A stretch of DNA of 64,000 nt from Flaveria trinervia (Eukaryota; Streptophyta; Magnoliopsida; Asterales; Asteraceae), in the NCBI GenBank assembly GCA_025506515.1, contig CM046443.1:21483355-21547354 (forward strand), written 5' to 3'. The notes beneath the pieces were generated by a model. It had not been told where the DNA came from, made no database searches, and was given only the letters and a program-made list of their open reading frames with translations. The position numbers and the translations under genes are program-made. This document shows positions 63,873 through 64,000 of this stretch, piece by piece (the stretch's first letter is position 1; each line of letters starts with the position of its first letter).

Positions 63873-64000
63873 GTGACAACTACTGATGATCTTAGTAATA
63901 AGTACTGATGATCATTAGTACCTATGTCACATATAAGTACTGATGAGCTCTCTACCCTCAGTAGTTTTATAACTACTGAAGGCTAAATGTCTTATAAGTA
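63873..64000 (+). repeat. Start of a motif array after Copia-3 pol
   Basis: AGTACTGATGATC and AAGTACTGATGAGC repeats, then a 9-bp inverted repeat TCAGTAGTT (63958-63966) and AACTACTGA (63971-63979). The motifs CTACTGA and CAGTAGTT match the Copia-3 LTR, but the LTR start TGTTGGACC has not been reached. The window ends inside this sequence. Confidence 0.65.

Larger units (their letters stand above)
57795..64000 (+). mobile_element. Copia-3: LTR retrotransposon, 5'-deleted, running out of the window
   Basis: 5' LTR starts TGTTGGACCAAAAG after ACTGG (57790-57794). The end of the LTR, the PBS and the first part of gag are missing: LTR-type sequence passes into mid-gag at about 58420. Then gag with two knuckles, PR, integrase, RT and RNase H (stop near 63870). 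The 3' LTR is not reached, so the target duplication cannot be tested. Gag is similar to Copia-1 (KFYKRTGRK), and the gag-pol junction is the same design. RT is the best-preserved pol in the window. Confidence 0.88.

Overview
The window is plant nuclear DNA made almost entirely of LTR retrotransposons; I see no convincing host gene, tRNA, rRNA or CRISPR array. The element types (Copia elements with a long extra reading frame after RNase H, Gypsy chromovirus-type elements primed by initiator tRNA-Met) and AT-rich spacers fit a large, repeat-rich eudicot genome. The region after RNase H reminds me of Asteraceae Copia polyproteins, but the family assignment is a guess from memory.

Layout. 1-7260 is AT-rich spacer plus decayed LTR pieces: two related minus-strand Gypsy-like LTRs (about 1180-2916 and 3300-4679), a solo Copia LTR (2917-3299), and a worn LTR fragment (6960-7240). 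From 7261 there is an old plus-strand Gypsy LTR (Gypsy-3). Copia-1 (8528-57422, plus strand) is inserted in it and carries three later insertions: Gypsy-1 (14103-26337, plus, target duplication AAAGG), Gypsy-2 (34193-39954, minus, non-autonomous, target duplication AAGAG) and Copia-2 (40028-54163, minus, target duplication ATCTC). Past the 3' end of Copia-1, Gypsy-3 LTR sequence resumes (57423-57794) and is interrupted by Copia-3 (57795 to beyond 64000, plus). By eye the LTR pairs rank in age as Copia-1 oldest, then Gypsy-2, Gypsy-1, and Copia-2 youngest (about six differences in 711 bp), which agrees with the nesting.

A 4.3-kb tandem duplication (8000-12326 and 12327-16644) contains the 5' end of Copia-1 and most of the 5' LTR of Gypsy-1. 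The copies differ mostly by one-base indels, so it is either very recent or an assembly artefact. The same kind of indel breaks many reading frames, so some breaks may not be biological.

Most interesting: (1) in all three Copia elements gag ends at a stop codon followed within 20-25 nt by a branch-point-like, pyrimidine-rich, TGCAG|GG splice-acceptor-like sequence, and pol begins in the same codon phase after it although the gag-to-pol frame offset differs; (2) Copia-1 and Copia-2 both carry a third reading frame (ORF3) after RNase H with matching N-terminal and C-terminal blocks but no envelope-like features; (3) each of these two elements has its own family-specific palindromic motif array both in its LTR and just upstream of ORF3, with TATA-like sequences, suggesting that ORF3 is a separately promoted unit; (4) Copia-3 shows the start of such an array right after pol at the window edge, which predicts an ORF3 beyond it.
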